Positions 11,835 to 22,810 of a stretch of 64,000 nt of DNA are shown here, in pieces. A model generated the notes under the pieces. It saw only the letters and a list, made by a program, of their open reading frames with translations. It was not told the DNA's origin and did no database searches. Every line of letters starts with the position of its first letter. Within the stretch, counting starts at the first letter, position 1. Where the stretch lies: contig WPIO01000013.1 of NCBI GenBank assembly GCA_009760855.2, positions 5,471,001-5,535,000 on the forward strand, in the 5' to 3' direction. The stretch is from Cristatella mucedo. Its lineage: Eukaryota; Bryozoa; Phylactolaemata; Cristatellidae. A program made the position numbers and the translations under genes.

Positions 11835-12460
11835 CACGAAATCCGGAGGTCCTGTTCCAAAATGATCTCTCACCAAGTGACCACATCAGCAACACTGCAC
11901 AGTGTACTCAATTTCAGCATCGTAGCATAGAAAAAAGAATTTGGCCTGCTTAGACAAGGGTACCACAGCCAAGCTGCTACATGCATCTGTCACATGCCAT
12001 TGTTACTTATTTTACTCACTAATCACCGGGAATAGCAACTTTCAGCTTTTATCCATGACCGGTAGATCCTTTCATTCATCTCTTGCTCTGGCCTACCTTT
12101 TTTGAGATACTTCTTCATCTTGCTTTCCATCGCACTTACCACTCCTCTGACTGGGTCTTAATTTAGGTTGTGCCTCTATCGAACCTCAAATCCCTCGGAT
12201 ACTGCGACTTAAGTTCCTATGCTCCCAAATCATGGAGCTCACTACCAACTGACATCTCGAACCATCTGACCGGACAATATTTAAATATAAGCTACACCCT
12301 CACAACCTTTGCTACATCTGTGTCATTCTTTGTGTGCTTGTATGTGCTGAAAGTATGCACGTTATAACTAACCAATTGACATTCTACCTTTCCAACACCA
12401 GCAAAGAACCTACATAGAGATGTTTAATTAAAACCTAATAAATTGTTTACCATTACTATC
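11835..12460 (+). mobile_element. LINE group A, two decayed pieces
   Basis: 11838-11990 matches the RT segment that at 16650-16830 encodes ARNPGV...SLDDHIS and RTCLDRDTT. 12165-12460 matches the segment [21 protein letters not shown] and part of the 3' UTR. Both are frameshifted and the sequence between is diverged or deleted. Confidence 0.7.
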
Positions 12461-14158
12461 ACTATTTTTATTGGCATTACTAATACTGTTGGTGTCATTG
12501 CCTGCTCTTGGCAATTGCAAAAGAGTTGAGTGGTCAGGATAGTGCTCAACGAGCCCTATCTATGCTATCCCTTTTCTTTGGTGCATCTGGTCATCGTAGA
12601 CGGTACATCTGAGCAGCCACTCTGAATTTGTGAGCTAACAAGCAGGACTTTTGATGAAGCTGCGTTGGGTTACAAGTTGGTTGTCGGCACTTAAATATTG
12701 TAAACCCCATTGTGCAATTTCCCTTGTGCCCACACAGCAGTTGGAGAATAATTGGTTAAAAAGTCGGATCTTCGGGACAACTCAATAAACCAATAATCTA
12801 ACTCACTGCTTGCAACAGGCCTTGAACACCGGAGGGGCAGAGACCTAGTAGCATCTGATGGGGTGAAAAAAACAAGCGAGACTGGGTTTCCAACTCCAAT
12901 CACAAATATGCATGTACATGCATTTCAGTCAAATCCAGGAAACATGCTCTTGGTACGAAGCCTCTACCGATACACGTCTTGATTATTTGTACACCTTAAA
13001 CATAAAATTGATAGTCTGCTCACCCCAGCAGGGCAGAGGAAAGCCGGGCAGGTTTCTGTTCAGGTTTCCTATTCATGATAAACAAGCCTCTTAGGGCATC
13101 CAAGAGCAACCAAATCCAGAGGCAATAAGATCTTGTGCGATTCATAAAAGCAGTAAACATCAATAACCATCAATAAATATGCTCACGTTGACCTTGATCG
13201 AGGCAAGCACCTTAACCCCTAGGTCAAGTCTGCACGGCTAATGATATATCGATGGCCATAATAAAACTGCTACATCTGAGAAGCTGGCCTGCTCGGCAAG
13301 AGAAATTCACCCAAGACAAGCTTATGGAAGACAGAGAGTGACATGATATGGGTTGTAGGAAAGGGGGGCCTGTCAAGCAAAAAAAATTTAAACCGTGGCA
13401 TGTCACTTCTGGAGCTGTGCAACCGCAGTGAAAGCTCATATAGGGAAAGGTCGACTTGGACCAGGCAGTGTCGCATTTAAGCCGAGGAACGTACTGTCAT
13501 GAGAAACCGTTTTCGATCTGCATCACCACAGCCAATCATATGTGCACATGAGTTCACAGTCGTGTGGTATATCTAGTTGAAAAGTTCAGCACCTTCCTTA
13601 AAAATGTACTGGCATGCCACCTGTGCAGTGGTACTCTAAAACACACCACACATTCCCACCACCTTCGGAAGAAAAATCAATCAACAAAGGGTTCACCCTA
13701 GCAGACGAAATTATTCATGCTGAACGGCTAGCCTCGAGGCCCATGTCACAGGACAGTGTTCGAGGCTGCTGCAGTGATGAATTTAGCTAGGCCCAGAGCT
13801 ACATTGCATGGAAGAAGGGACCAGGGGTACAATATCGGCATGCTAAACTGTTTATGAAGAAATCCCTTCTTAAGCCCTGCGAAGGAGTGAGTCTGGCAAC
13901 CGATGACTCCATGCACAGCGCCGCATGCAGCAATCAGCAGCAACTCGAACAGCAGAGCCGAAATATGAACCCCACAATGCATGGACCCTGCCACTGATGG
14001 CTTTCACACGATTATGCAATCGTGGGTAGCACAAATACGAAGGAAAAAGAAATCAAGAGAAAGAGGAATGTACCAAGGGCATAGCGAAAAAGTACGATAT
14101 ACAATCAATGTCATAAGGCCACAGCATGGGAGCCGAGGCTCGCAGCATGATTCAGTAC
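12461..14158. other. No supported gene
   Basis: Short ORFs only. A possible reversed SINE2 head fragment lies at 13200-13235 (GCAAGCACCTTAACC). This would be the 3' intron side of the exon-like unit at 14159 if that unit is real. Confidence 0.4.
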
Positions 14159-14284
14159 CTCGATGCTCTTTTCCTCTATCCCAGAGCCATTACCACCACC
14201 AGCTTTGCCTCCGGAACGCAACATGACTGCTATGCGCTCAGCATTGAGTCGCACGAGTGTGACACTGCACTCCTTTAAGCGAAC
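14159..14284 (-). CDS. Candidate internal coding exon, 42 codons, product unknown
   Basis: The minus strand shows a pyrimidine-poor but usable acceptor (TATGCTGCAG) ending at 14285. An uninterrupted 126-nt frame in phase 0-0 follows, then the donor GAG|GTACTG at 14158. The translation starts VRLKECSVTLVRLN, continues AERIAVMLRSGG, has a Gly-rich linker (KAGGGNGSG) and ends EEKSIE. I do not recognise the family. The length divisible by three, both splice sites and a decayed second copy in the same orientation at 15775-15915 make a real exon plausible. No neighbouring exons of the same gene could be identified, so an isolated pseudo-exon remains possible. The frame is open beyond both sites (14111-14560), and the flanking translation looks like intron. 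Confidence 0.4.
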
Positions 14285-15774
14285 CTGCAGCATACATACA
14301 ACACCATCAGCATAACAATCGAGGCCACATTTGAGCATAAACTTCAACAGCTTACAGACACTGATGATAATCATGCCGATGCTACTTCGACATTTACATG
14401 GGTGAGTCTGCCTCATGCCACGTAAAATAGCTCGGAGATACTGACACCCATCAGGGAACAAAACCAAGCCTGTATCTCCAGCTAACAACATAAAGAGTGT
14501 GAGCAGCAGCAATAGCTCTGTGATCACCCACATGCAGACTGTGATTAGAGGCATTACCATTCAGGCAGAATGGCAGATCGTGGCAGGCCTTGCCGTGGAC
14601 GTGCAGCCTTCATCAACAGTGTCTGTCACGACGCTCCAGAACTGACATCTACATGTACGAAGGTGGTGAGCATGTGTGGTGTAATTTATAGTACCGCTGC
14701 CCAGCTGGCATGCCAGTACATTTTTAAGGAGGGGCAGAACTTTTTAACTAGACGTACAACATGACTGTAAACTCATGTACAAACGCTGTGTCGGAGTGGC
14801 TGGATTTGATGAAACATCGCTGATCTAAGCATGTGTGTACAAATACAAAGCTGTGTCCACAAAAACCGTATCCGACAGCTGTCTTGCTTGTTTAGGTCAA
14901 ACCGACATAAGCTCTCAGAGAACTATTAGATTGTGCTAGCATAATTCCCTGAAGTAATATCGGATAACAAAAACCCGTCTCCTGAAGAAGTGGCACTAAC
15001 ACGGTGTTGCAAAGGAACAGACCTCAACAGCAGCTTAGGTCAAGATAGTGAGAACACTGTTATGGACAAGATATGGTTTAGAATGCAGACGTGAAGCAAC
15101 GATGCCACTTAAAGTCCCGTGGCAAACCAAGCACTAATACTTAGCCTCTACCCACGTCTTCCTGGCGATTGAAACCATGCTAATCGGGGCCTGAGATCAC
15201 GAGGGTAGTGGAGAACCCAGAAATTGCCACTGTGGCATAATCTAAACGACTAGAAGGTTCCTACAGCACTTGTCAAAAGGATCATAGGCCCACAGAGCAA
15301 AAACTAAGACACCTGCATATGAACTAGACAAGCACTGGGCCATTTTTCTAGAAGCAACCCAGTGTAATTGTTTTCACTTACAAAAAGCCTAATGACATGG
15401 CCCATTCGTATACATTTAGTTATGCTCCAAAGGCCATTATCCTACAACCGGCTTGCTCGCATCCATTTCAAGTGTCTTTTTAGAATTTTCTGCAGCTGAG
15501 TCTTCCCGAGAAAAAGTAGCTAAAGCTAAATCACGGATTAATTTGCTTTGTGTTTAATTAGCCTGTGATTAAGCTCGTTCTTGTTCGAGCTGATCTTTCC
15601 GCCGTGGCAAGCACAGCAGCCGGTGTCCAACCCTCTTCTTTCAGCCGTTACAACATATGTTTTAGGCTGGCCCACTTCTGGGTACACTTAATCGACTTCC
15701 CTGACCTGGATGAGAACTAGATCCTATAGCTGAGTACAGCGATGTTAAACCACAGCACAAAAACTTAGTTTACC
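14285..15774. other. No gene recognised
   Basis: Unique sequence between the two exon-like copies; would be intron if they belong to one gene. Confidence 0.4.
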
Positions 15775-15915
15775 CGATCCAGTGGCTCGATACTCTTTTC
15801 TATCATCAGGGAGCCATTATCACCAGCAGTCATGCCCCTAGAACACAGCATGATGGCCACGAACTAGGCAGTAATCACACGAGCAAAACATGGCACTCCT
15901 TTAAGCAGACTTGCA
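15775..15915 (-). pseudogene. Decayed duplicate of the 14159-14284 exon-like unit
   Basis: Matches the first copy from its donor side (CTCGATACTCTTTTC) to its acceptor side (ACTCCTTTAAGC). Indels and stops break the frame (for example after GCTCGTG), and the GT after the exon end is changed to GCC. Only the exon plus a few flanking bases is shared. Confidence 0.6.
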
Positions 15916-15934
15916 ATGAATATATATACTGTAA

Positions 15935-15942
15935 TAATAATG

Positions 15943-15991
<49 letters not shown>

Positions 15992-16140
15992 TAATAATAA
16001 TATAAATAATAATATAATATAAAATAATAAAAATAATAAATAATATAATACAATTGTATAGCATCATCAGAGAACTACACTTCTACCTAGGTACTTGACA
16101 TATGCTGCACAGGAAGAATCCTAGTTTTTTTCGGAACGTT
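15935..16140 (-). mobile_element. LINE group A 3' tail with (AAT)n
   Basis: An expanded (TAA)n/(AAT)n array at about 15945-16050 is followed by AGAGAACTACACTTCTACCTAGG and the reversed 3' UTR word GACATATGCTG. This is the 3' terminal piece of a group A element with an enlarged ATT-type tail. Confidence 0.75.
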
Positions 16141-16239
16141 TATCACAAGCTCTTGAAACCTTCCATCTCGGAGCACAGTGCATCACAGCGGTTCTACAGG
16201 CTGTGTTTAGGTACTCTCTATTTTTTATCCTTTTTATCC

Positions 16240-16245
16240 TATGCC

Positions 16246-16295
<50 letters not shown>

Positions 16296-16359
16296 ATATA
16301 GTCCTAGATCGCAGGTCACCCTGGCAGCATTTAGAAGTAGGATAAAGACAGGATATAGG

Positions 16360-16405
<46 letters not shown>

Positions 16406-16429
16406 CCTATATATATATATATATATAGG

Positions 16430-16455
<26 letters not shown>
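16240..16455. repeat. AT-repeat cluster with alternating palindromes
   Basis: Three (TA)n runs separated by AGGATAAT (16357, 16427) and its complement ATTATCCT (16401), so neighbouring segments are self-complementary. TTTTATCCTATG at about 16225-16240 and GTAGGATAAAGACAGGATA at 16337 extend the pattern. Confidence 0.9.
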
Positions 16456-16461
<6 letters not shown>

Positions 16462-16489
16462 CACGTATGTATATATGTGTGTATACTCC

Positions 16490-17440
16490 CTTGCTGCGTG
16501 AACTGATGACATCCGCATATGGATGGTAGCAAACTTTCTTAAATTAGATTATGATAAAACTAACTTACTAGTTATGGGCAAACCAAGTGTGATTCAGAAA
16601 TTGGAAAGGCTAACCATCACAATCGGCTCTGCCAGAATATCTCCTGTTGAATCTGCACGAAATCCAGGTGTCATGTTCCAAAGTGACCTTTCGTTAGACG
16701 ACCACATCAGCTTCACAATCAAGTCTGCCTACTTTCAGCTACATAACATTGCTGGAATTCGGACTTGTTTAGACAGGGATACCACATCTAAGTTAGTCCA
16801 TGCAATTGTGACATCCCGTCTTGACTTGTGTAACTCACTGCTTCCTGGCCTACCGCATGTGCAATCAGGCGCTTACTGCTGGTGCAAAACTCTGCAGCTA
16901 GGCTTGTTTGTCGTGACGGTCGCAGTTGCCACAGCACATCACTTCTCGCCGACCTGCACTGGCTCCCAGTCAAGTAACGGATCGACTTCAAGGTTTTGTC
17001 GCTCACTCTTAGGTCTCTTCATTCTTTGGCTCCAGCCTACCTATCAGATCGTCTCCCCCACCAGGCCAAACATCGTACCACCCGCTTTTGGGAAACTCCC
17101 AAAGCCTGGAACTCACTCACGACTTGCATCACGACATACCCTGACTTGACCACATTTAAAAAAAACTTAAAAATGCACCAATGTATGACAGCATTTAGTA
17201 GATCCCTGTGATTCGTCCTTCATGTGCTTTGCATGCTGACACTGTGCACGCTGCCACTAACTATAATTGCATGCTCACCCTGTGCATGTCACTCCTAACC
17301 ACGTTATTCATGTTGTTTATCAAGCATGATACCACTCATGATTCGACCGTGTTTCCTTTGCAGCAAATGTAATGCACCTAGAGAGAGAGTTCGCCGATGG
17401 CACTTTATCAAGTGAATTATATGATATTATTATTATATAA
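16490..17440 (+). mobile_element. LINE group A, longest plus-strand copy
   Basis: An ORF at 16523-17149 encodes part of a CR1/L2-like reverse transcriptase after the catalytic box: NFLKLDYDKTNLLVMG, ISPVESARNPGVMFQ, SLDDHIS, LVHAIVTSRLDLCNSLLPGLP. The frame then shifts (LHWLPVK and [14 protein letters not shown] continue in the frame of 16996-17211). The 3' UTR has the conserved HIS-like CATGCTG/CATGTCAC words and ends in TATTATTATTA at about 17430. 5' truncated and inactive. Confidence 0.9.
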
Positions 17441-17559
17441 CCCTCCATTTTCTGAAGAAATGGATTGATGCTGACAGCCCAAACGATTATGCGTGAAAGT
17501 GATCGCTTGGCCATTGCTTAGCCACCGATCCCCCTCCTATCAGCCCTTCACAGACGTCC

Positions 17560-18500
17560 TGCAGCAAGTTTTAACTTGAAGCCTCAGAATAGGAACGGCC
17601 TTTGAGGCGCTGGCGTCCTGCCTTTTTCTGCTTATCTAAATTCGACCGAGGTTCGGCCATGTGAGACCGTACCGGTTTTAGACTGTCTAGCCAAACCTCG
17701 TCTAAATAGTAACACTCATCATGGCGTACATTCCATTCACGCAAACGAACCCCGTCAGCTTTGCGGATCATCGGCCAACGACGACGACAACAGCTAGCAC
17801 CAGTCGCAACGGCCAGGACGGCGCTGTAGACGCAGCTGCGCTGGCGATGAGAGCCCACGCGGGGACGGAAGAAGAAAATGGAGTGTCGGGAATGCAGGCG
17901 GCAACGGCCAGGGACAGCCGTGGCGGCGCGGCATGACGGAGCGTCGCGACAAACGCTGGCAGTATGCCAACGCGTCGAACGCCCCCAAGCGGAAATCCGA
18001 ACGCGCTACCCGACCTTGCCAGGTGCGCTCCGGGTAGACTTGCGGCGAATTTTGGACGCGTCTCCCAGGTTGGCGTAGGCGACGCAAACGTTGCGGTGTC
18101 GTTTTGCGCTCATGGTTCCTGCCAAGTCAAACCACTCTAGGTAGCATAGCGTCAGCAAACTCGGAGCTCGCCGGCTCGTCACGTAACCGTACTAGGTCAG
18201 CTTCTGCACCCTACGGTTAAGAATCTCACCAAATGGCACCGCTAGCCGCAAGTGGGCTGCTGCACATCCTCTGTCGCTTCGCATACGACCCCGCGGTCGC
18301 GTCTCCGGGCCGCCACACGCTCGCTCGAACTAGCGCCAGACTCTCGCGGGAAAGCGTGTACTTAGGGGCAGTGCGTAACCCTGACCTACGCCGGAAATTC
18401 GGGTAAGGTCACAGTTAACTCGCGTACGTAAGAAAGTAGGAGCCGTGGGCGTGCCTATCAGCTCGAGAGATCAGCCGTGCTGCCAATGACGCGTAGCTGG
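17560..18500. other. CpG-rich block, possible promoter or first exon
   Basis: GC- and CpG-rich island between AT-rich repeats. A 71-codon plus ORF at 17721-17936 starts MAYIPFTQTNPVSFADHRP, runs through a Thr-rich stretch and ends Gly-rich. It is not recognised but could be an N-terminal coding exon. The minus ORFs over the same bases are equally open. No repeat copies of this block were seen in the window, unlike the other GC-rich blocks. Confidence 0.35.
18342..18355 (+). promoter_or_regulatory. E2F-like site
   Basis: TCTCGCGGGAAAGC contains the E2F core GCGGGAAA next to a TCTCGCG element. Both are common in CpG-island promoters. Single match, no expression evidence. Confidence 0.3.
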
Positions 18501-18589
18501 GAATATAAAAACTTGATTGTGACACTGTAGGTACCTCAATAGGCAACAATCGTGCGTAGACTACGCTAACTAGATGTACAAGTATATGC

Positions 18590-18595
18590 ATATCT

Positions 18596-18643
<48 letters not shown>

Positions 18644-18695
18644 GCACATATACATACTTATATTAACATATATATGTATATATACATACATATGC

Positions 18696-18738
<43 letters not shown>

Positions 18739-18835
18739 CATATGCACATATGCATACACACACATATATATGTATATATGTATATATGTATGTCTATATA
18801 TATATATATATGTTAATATATGTATGTATATGTGC

Positions 18836-18876
<41 letters not shown>

Positions 18877-18900
18877 TATATATATATATACATACTCATA
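18590..18900. repeat. Large AT-rich inverted repeat
   Basis: The left arm at about 18600-18700 contains TATTAAAGCACATATACATAC then TATATTAACATATAT. The right arm at about 18785-18870 holds the reverse complement (ATATGTTAATATATG ... GTATATGTGCTTTAATA). (TA)n runs flank both arms and the centre lies near 18740. It would fold into a cruciform or long hairpin. Confidence 0.85.
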
Positions 18901-18904
18901 TACA

Positions 18905-19083
18905 TGTCACGTGCCGATATAGACATGTCACTAGCCGATCGCCACTGGCCAGTTGAATGCTAAGCTCCGCCCAGCTGCCGCCCCAAAAACCACCCCTTGG
19001 ATCTTCCACCGGGTGATAGGTACTTAAAGAGCGGTAAGTGACTTCTGTATTCACACCCGGTACTTGCGCCTTCTTTATTAACA
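18905..19083 (+). mobile_element. Possible LTR of a second LTR family
   Basis: Starts TGTCACGTG and ends TTTATTAACA (short TGT...ACA inverted ends). It has a TATA-like TACTTAAAG near 19021. Three bases after the end comes TGGCAGAGGCAGAGCC, which fits the position of a primer-binding site. No second copy is present to confirm the borders. Confidence 0.35.
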
Positions 19084-20164
19084 TAGTGGCAGAGGCAGAG
19101 CCCTAGCGGTGAGGCGTACAGGTCCGTACAGTACCGCAACAACGCTACCTCCTGGCGGCGCCCCCGAGCCCCAAGAACTCTACGGGAAACTCCTTCGCGC
19201 CTCCCAATCCCATGAACTCCTTGTCAGTATGTACCCACGCTAGGTTCGGTTGGCTGGGACAGGATGGTTGTAATGTGGTAAGGGTCACCGGCCAGCCCGG
19301 GGTTGGACGTCCGGCATGTGCGGTAACGAGGGGTCGCCGTTGCTCTTGAGTAGGAGAAGTTGGCCGAGTAAGTCGTTGCGTTGGAGGCTCCCGGTCTCGC
19401 CGAGTTATGCACCTGGATGGTTGCAGGCGTGCTCCGGCGATGCGGCCACGCACGTAAGGCAACGAGAGCCCAGGGCCCGAGCGAAGCTGAATAGCACGCT
19501 CGTTGTTGTGACTTGTATATTCCGCATTCCCCGCTTAGCGTGTTCGTAGCCCCCCACCCCGTGAGTTGGTGTCTTTCGGCAGAAGCTCTCGACTGCGGTA
19601 GACGTCGACTCCGACTTGCCAAGCAGCTACTCAGCTAGCCGGATCTTTTACGGCGTACGCTCGTACTGTTTGAACGGAGTCGGTACATCGGTGGGAATTC
19701 GGAAGCGGACTGACCAACTAACACGTTTGTTCGTGCTTGCTGCGTCATCTTGCGCCCCTTTAGTGTACTCTGCATAGGACCTTCCCCTGTACACTTGTTT
19801 AGTTCCCCTGTTGTTGTTGGCGCATGCAAAATTATAAAGAGGTCTAACCTGACTGCCGCTCGTCTCACCCTAGCTCAGCGGCATGGTGAGCGGCAGCGTG
19901 GCCGGAGTATGGCGGGGCTTGGCGGGAAATAGCATCTGACCCTCTGGAACTCGGCTACAAGTATGCGTTGCGGAGCCCGACCTCCGAATGTGAATAGCAG
20001 GGGCCACAGCCTCCAGCACCGACCCGTGCGAACCATAAAATACGCAGGAGAAGGGTTTTGGAAGCAGGCAGGCTGGATCTCTTTTGCTTTTTTTCATGCA
20101 ACGAGTACCATTTCCGTTCTGGCTGCGTGGGCGGCTGATACTGCAGCTGTCAGCTAATTAGAAT
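19084..20164. other. GC-rich sequence, possibly retroelement interior
   Basis: Many overlapping short ORFs in all frames and no recognised gag or pol motif. If the LTR at 18905 is real this is its leader and gag side, strongly decayed. Confidence 0.35.
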
Positions 20165-20290
20165 ACTACATTTGTGTAGCAGAGAACCTAATCTCTGTCT
20201 AGGCAATTTACATATGCTGTAAAGAAAGCACGATCAAATGATTAGTGGCAGCATGCGCATAGTCAACAAGCATAACATGGTTAATTGGAT
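20165..20290 (-). mobile_element. LINE group A 3' tail fragment
   Basis: Reversed 3' UTR words: AGAGAACCTAATCTCTGTCTAGG, then TTACATATGCTG, GTGGCAGCATGC and ACAAGCATAACATGG. Only the 3' terminus is present. Confidence 0.75.
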
Positions 20291-20914
20291 TAGCTTAAAA
20301 AAAAGTCTTAGAGGTTTCGGTTTCCTGTTTGCACGCTGTCTGCGAGAACTTCGATTTTCGGATGGGGAATTCTGCAGCGGACAGGACACGCGTGGCGTCG
20401 TCGGGAGGCGAGAGAAATGCGACCAGCAAGGGAAAGCTTCGGGATCACTAGCACCGCTACGGGACGTTCTCGCACTGGCTGATCGGCCGATTTGGCGAAG
20501 CATCGACGGCAGGACAGGACGTTGAAAGGGTAGCATCGAGAGGCGCATCCATTGCTGCGGCTGACTGTCGCTTAGTCGAAGGACGTTATGCAGCTGCCGT
20601 CCTCTAACCTACTATCGATTACCTATTGCACGTAGCTTAGGTACAAAGCTGCCGACGCTCCATCGACCCTCCGTCGATGAGCTGCGGCAGCAGCAGACGC
20701 GGGACGAGCTCGCGGCGGGACCGGCAACGGTAGCGCCAACGTGGGAGCATGAGGGTGCGGCTGTGCGCTGCTGTACGGCTGCGGGCGAGCGTCGTCCGAA
20801 TGTACGGTTGCGTTTGTCGTCGCTTGTGCACCGTCAGAGCGTCTTGCACGACACAGATCGGACATAGCAAGGAGGAGCCGCTGCACAGGATGCGATGTCT
20901 ATGCCTATTGGCCA
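20291..20914. other. GC-rich sequence next to a minus-strand LTR
   Basis: On the minus strand this lies directly 3' of the LTR at 20915-21214 and begins TGGCCAATAGG. It may therefore be the leader and gag start of that element. A minus ORF at 20623-20886 is Pro/Ala-rich (HPHAPTLALPLPVPPRARP) and unrecognised. Confidence 0.4.
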
Positions 20915-21214
20915 TATTGTATTGCTGTGACTCCGACGGGCGGCGGCAGGTCTAATGGAGTCTCACGGAGACGGGAGCGGGCGAACGTGAGCATTAAACG
21001 AGACTCGATCTTCAATCCCTTAACGGGTACATATACAAGCTGGCTGACTCACTCCCAGATAGGGGAGTGCATCTGTGGCGGGCCACACCCTTACATCAAA
21101 GGCCGGACGCTGCACCGAGTCAATTGCCCAAACACCTGCTGCACGTAGGGCATACATTAGTGGCTGATGCTGCTGCACTAATTGCAATAGCAGACGCAGC
21201 AGGCTCAGACAACA
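20915..21214 (-). mobile_element. LTR, family TGTTG...CAATA, minus orientation
   Basis: On the minus strand it runs from TGTTGTCTGAGCC (21214) to CAGCAATACAATA (20915). It shares with the LTRs at 63270 and 32129 the block AGTCAGCC...TATATGTACC, then GAGTCTCGTT and GTGAGACTCCA, in order. No purine tract precedes it, so it is a solo or 5' LTR. Confidence 0.75.
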
Positions 21215-21414
21215 TCCACCGTGGTGCTGACTGATCCCACGGCTGCAGATGCTGTTGCTCTCCTTCTCACAACGTCAGACTTCCGGGGTGTGTTGAGTCA
21301 CTGGGCACCACTGGGCCGCCGCCTACTTCGGCTAGCTGCCACCGACACTGTAAAATGCGGAAAGCGTCACGTGAGAGTGTCATGTGACCATCGGCAACGC
21401 TTGCTCCACAGGTT
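21215..21414. other. No gene recognised
   Basis: Short interval between LTR and LINE tail. Confidence 0.4.
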
Positions 21415-21655
21415 CTAATCCCTGCGATTCGTTCTTTATGTGTTCATGCGTGCTGACACTGCAGATGCTGTCACAAACCATACTTACATGCTGACCCTGT
21501 GCATGTCACCCCTAACTATGTTATAATTGTTGTTTATTGAGCATGCTACCACTGACCATTTGATCGCGCTTCCTTTGCAGCAAATGTGAAGTGTCTAGAA
21601 AGAGATTAAGTTCTCCGAGGGCGCTTTATCAAGTGAATTATTATTACTATCGTTG
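21415..21655 (+). mobile_element. LINE group A 3' UTR and tail
   Basis: Starts at the coding end (CCCTGCGATTCGTTC) and carries the standard 3' UTR. It ends with AAGTGTCTAGAAAGAGATTAAG, GGGCGCTTTATCAAG and ATTATTATTACTAT. Confidence 0.85.
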
Positions 21656-21678
21656 GTCGGCCTGCCCGTTCGGACACG

Positions 21679-21679
<1 letters not shown>

Positions 21680-21773
<94 letters not shown>
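21680..21773. repeat. (TC)n pyrimidine tract
   Basis: Pure (TC)n of about 94 bp, 25 bp after a LINE tail. Confidence 0.98.
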
Positions 21774-21777
<4 letters not shown>

Positions 21778-22559
21778 TGTTAACCAAGTGAAGCTGCTGA
21801 GGCTATCCCCAGCGAGTGTATTTGCTGTGTGCACGAAACCAGTGGGGCCATAGACGCTACAGAAGCTCCTACTTGTTCTCGCAAAACTCACGGGTTGCAG
21901 GCGTCCAGCATCAGCCATGGCGTACAGCATTATTTTAATAAATTTATATCATAGTATGATCATAATATATATATATTAAATATATAATAATAGGAAAGTT
22001 GCGTACAGCATTTAATAATTAACAAGGCGTACAGGATGTTTTAATTTACATAGAGCACTCAGAGAACTAAAGCCCATCTACTGGGGAAATTCATCTTGTT
22101 GATAATAAAACCGTCTAACTATTCAATACATGTGCCAGCGGATGGCTTCCGCTAAGCACTCTAGCTTTCAGTGAATTGGTTAAATTAGCATTAAATTTGA
22201 GAAATGTTGCTGACATTCGAGTACGAATATAAGCAACACGCGCCGAAAAGGAGGTGAGCGAGATTTACGTGCTGGAAGGCAATCAATGTACAGGGGCGTA
22301 AGCGTAGCTATTAGTCATCTGCTGAGTAATGTGAGCCTAGATTGTGCTCGGCGATTAAATCGGCAAGCGGTAGAGCATTCGTTGTGGAAAAAGTGGGCCT
22401 GGCACGTAACCTCGTTATTGTAACGACTGCCGAAGTGGTCCCCCACAGGCCACGAAAGGACAGGGCACCGGAAGTGCAGTGCTTCCACACAGACTATCGG
22501 ACTAGTGAAACTGGTCCGGCCATGACCATGTCTGCCTTACGGAACGAAAACTACTCTCC
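21774..22559. other. No gene recognised
   Basis: AT-rich. 22065-22085 (CAGAGAACTAAAGCC) may be a trace of a reversed LINE tail. Confidence 0.4.
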
Positions 22560-22810
22560 TGCTGCCTACTATGGGCCATCCTTTCCAGCCGTCCTGAGCT
22601 GTTACTTTCATGCTACTCACTATCTCAACTGCTCTCCTGACTCAGCTATGCTTCGCACTTTTCCTTTGCTGCGTGAGATGCAGTCCGTTGGCTACCGAAT
22701 GTGTACCGAAAGCAGCTCAGGCTGTGAGTGCGCTATACAAAACTCTCCTGCGTTGCTCCCACATTATCTTGGCGGCTTTGTGGAGTTACAGACGGTGATA
22801 CATTGCCTAC
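22560..22810 (+). mobile_element. LINE group B 3' UTR fragment
   Basis: Plus-strand match to the 3' UTRs at 2435, 10165 and 53850 (reverse there): CCTTTCCAGCCGTCCTGAGC, CTACTCACTATCTCAACTG, CGAAAGCAGCTCAGGCTG. It ends with GTGGAGTTACAGACGGTGATACATT, also seen at 9130. Confidence 0.75.

Noticed and set aside
16523-17149. 208-codon ORF as a host gene
   Set aside because: Clear CR1/L2-like reverse transcriptase fragment with a frameshift; belongs to a repeat family with many copies in the window.
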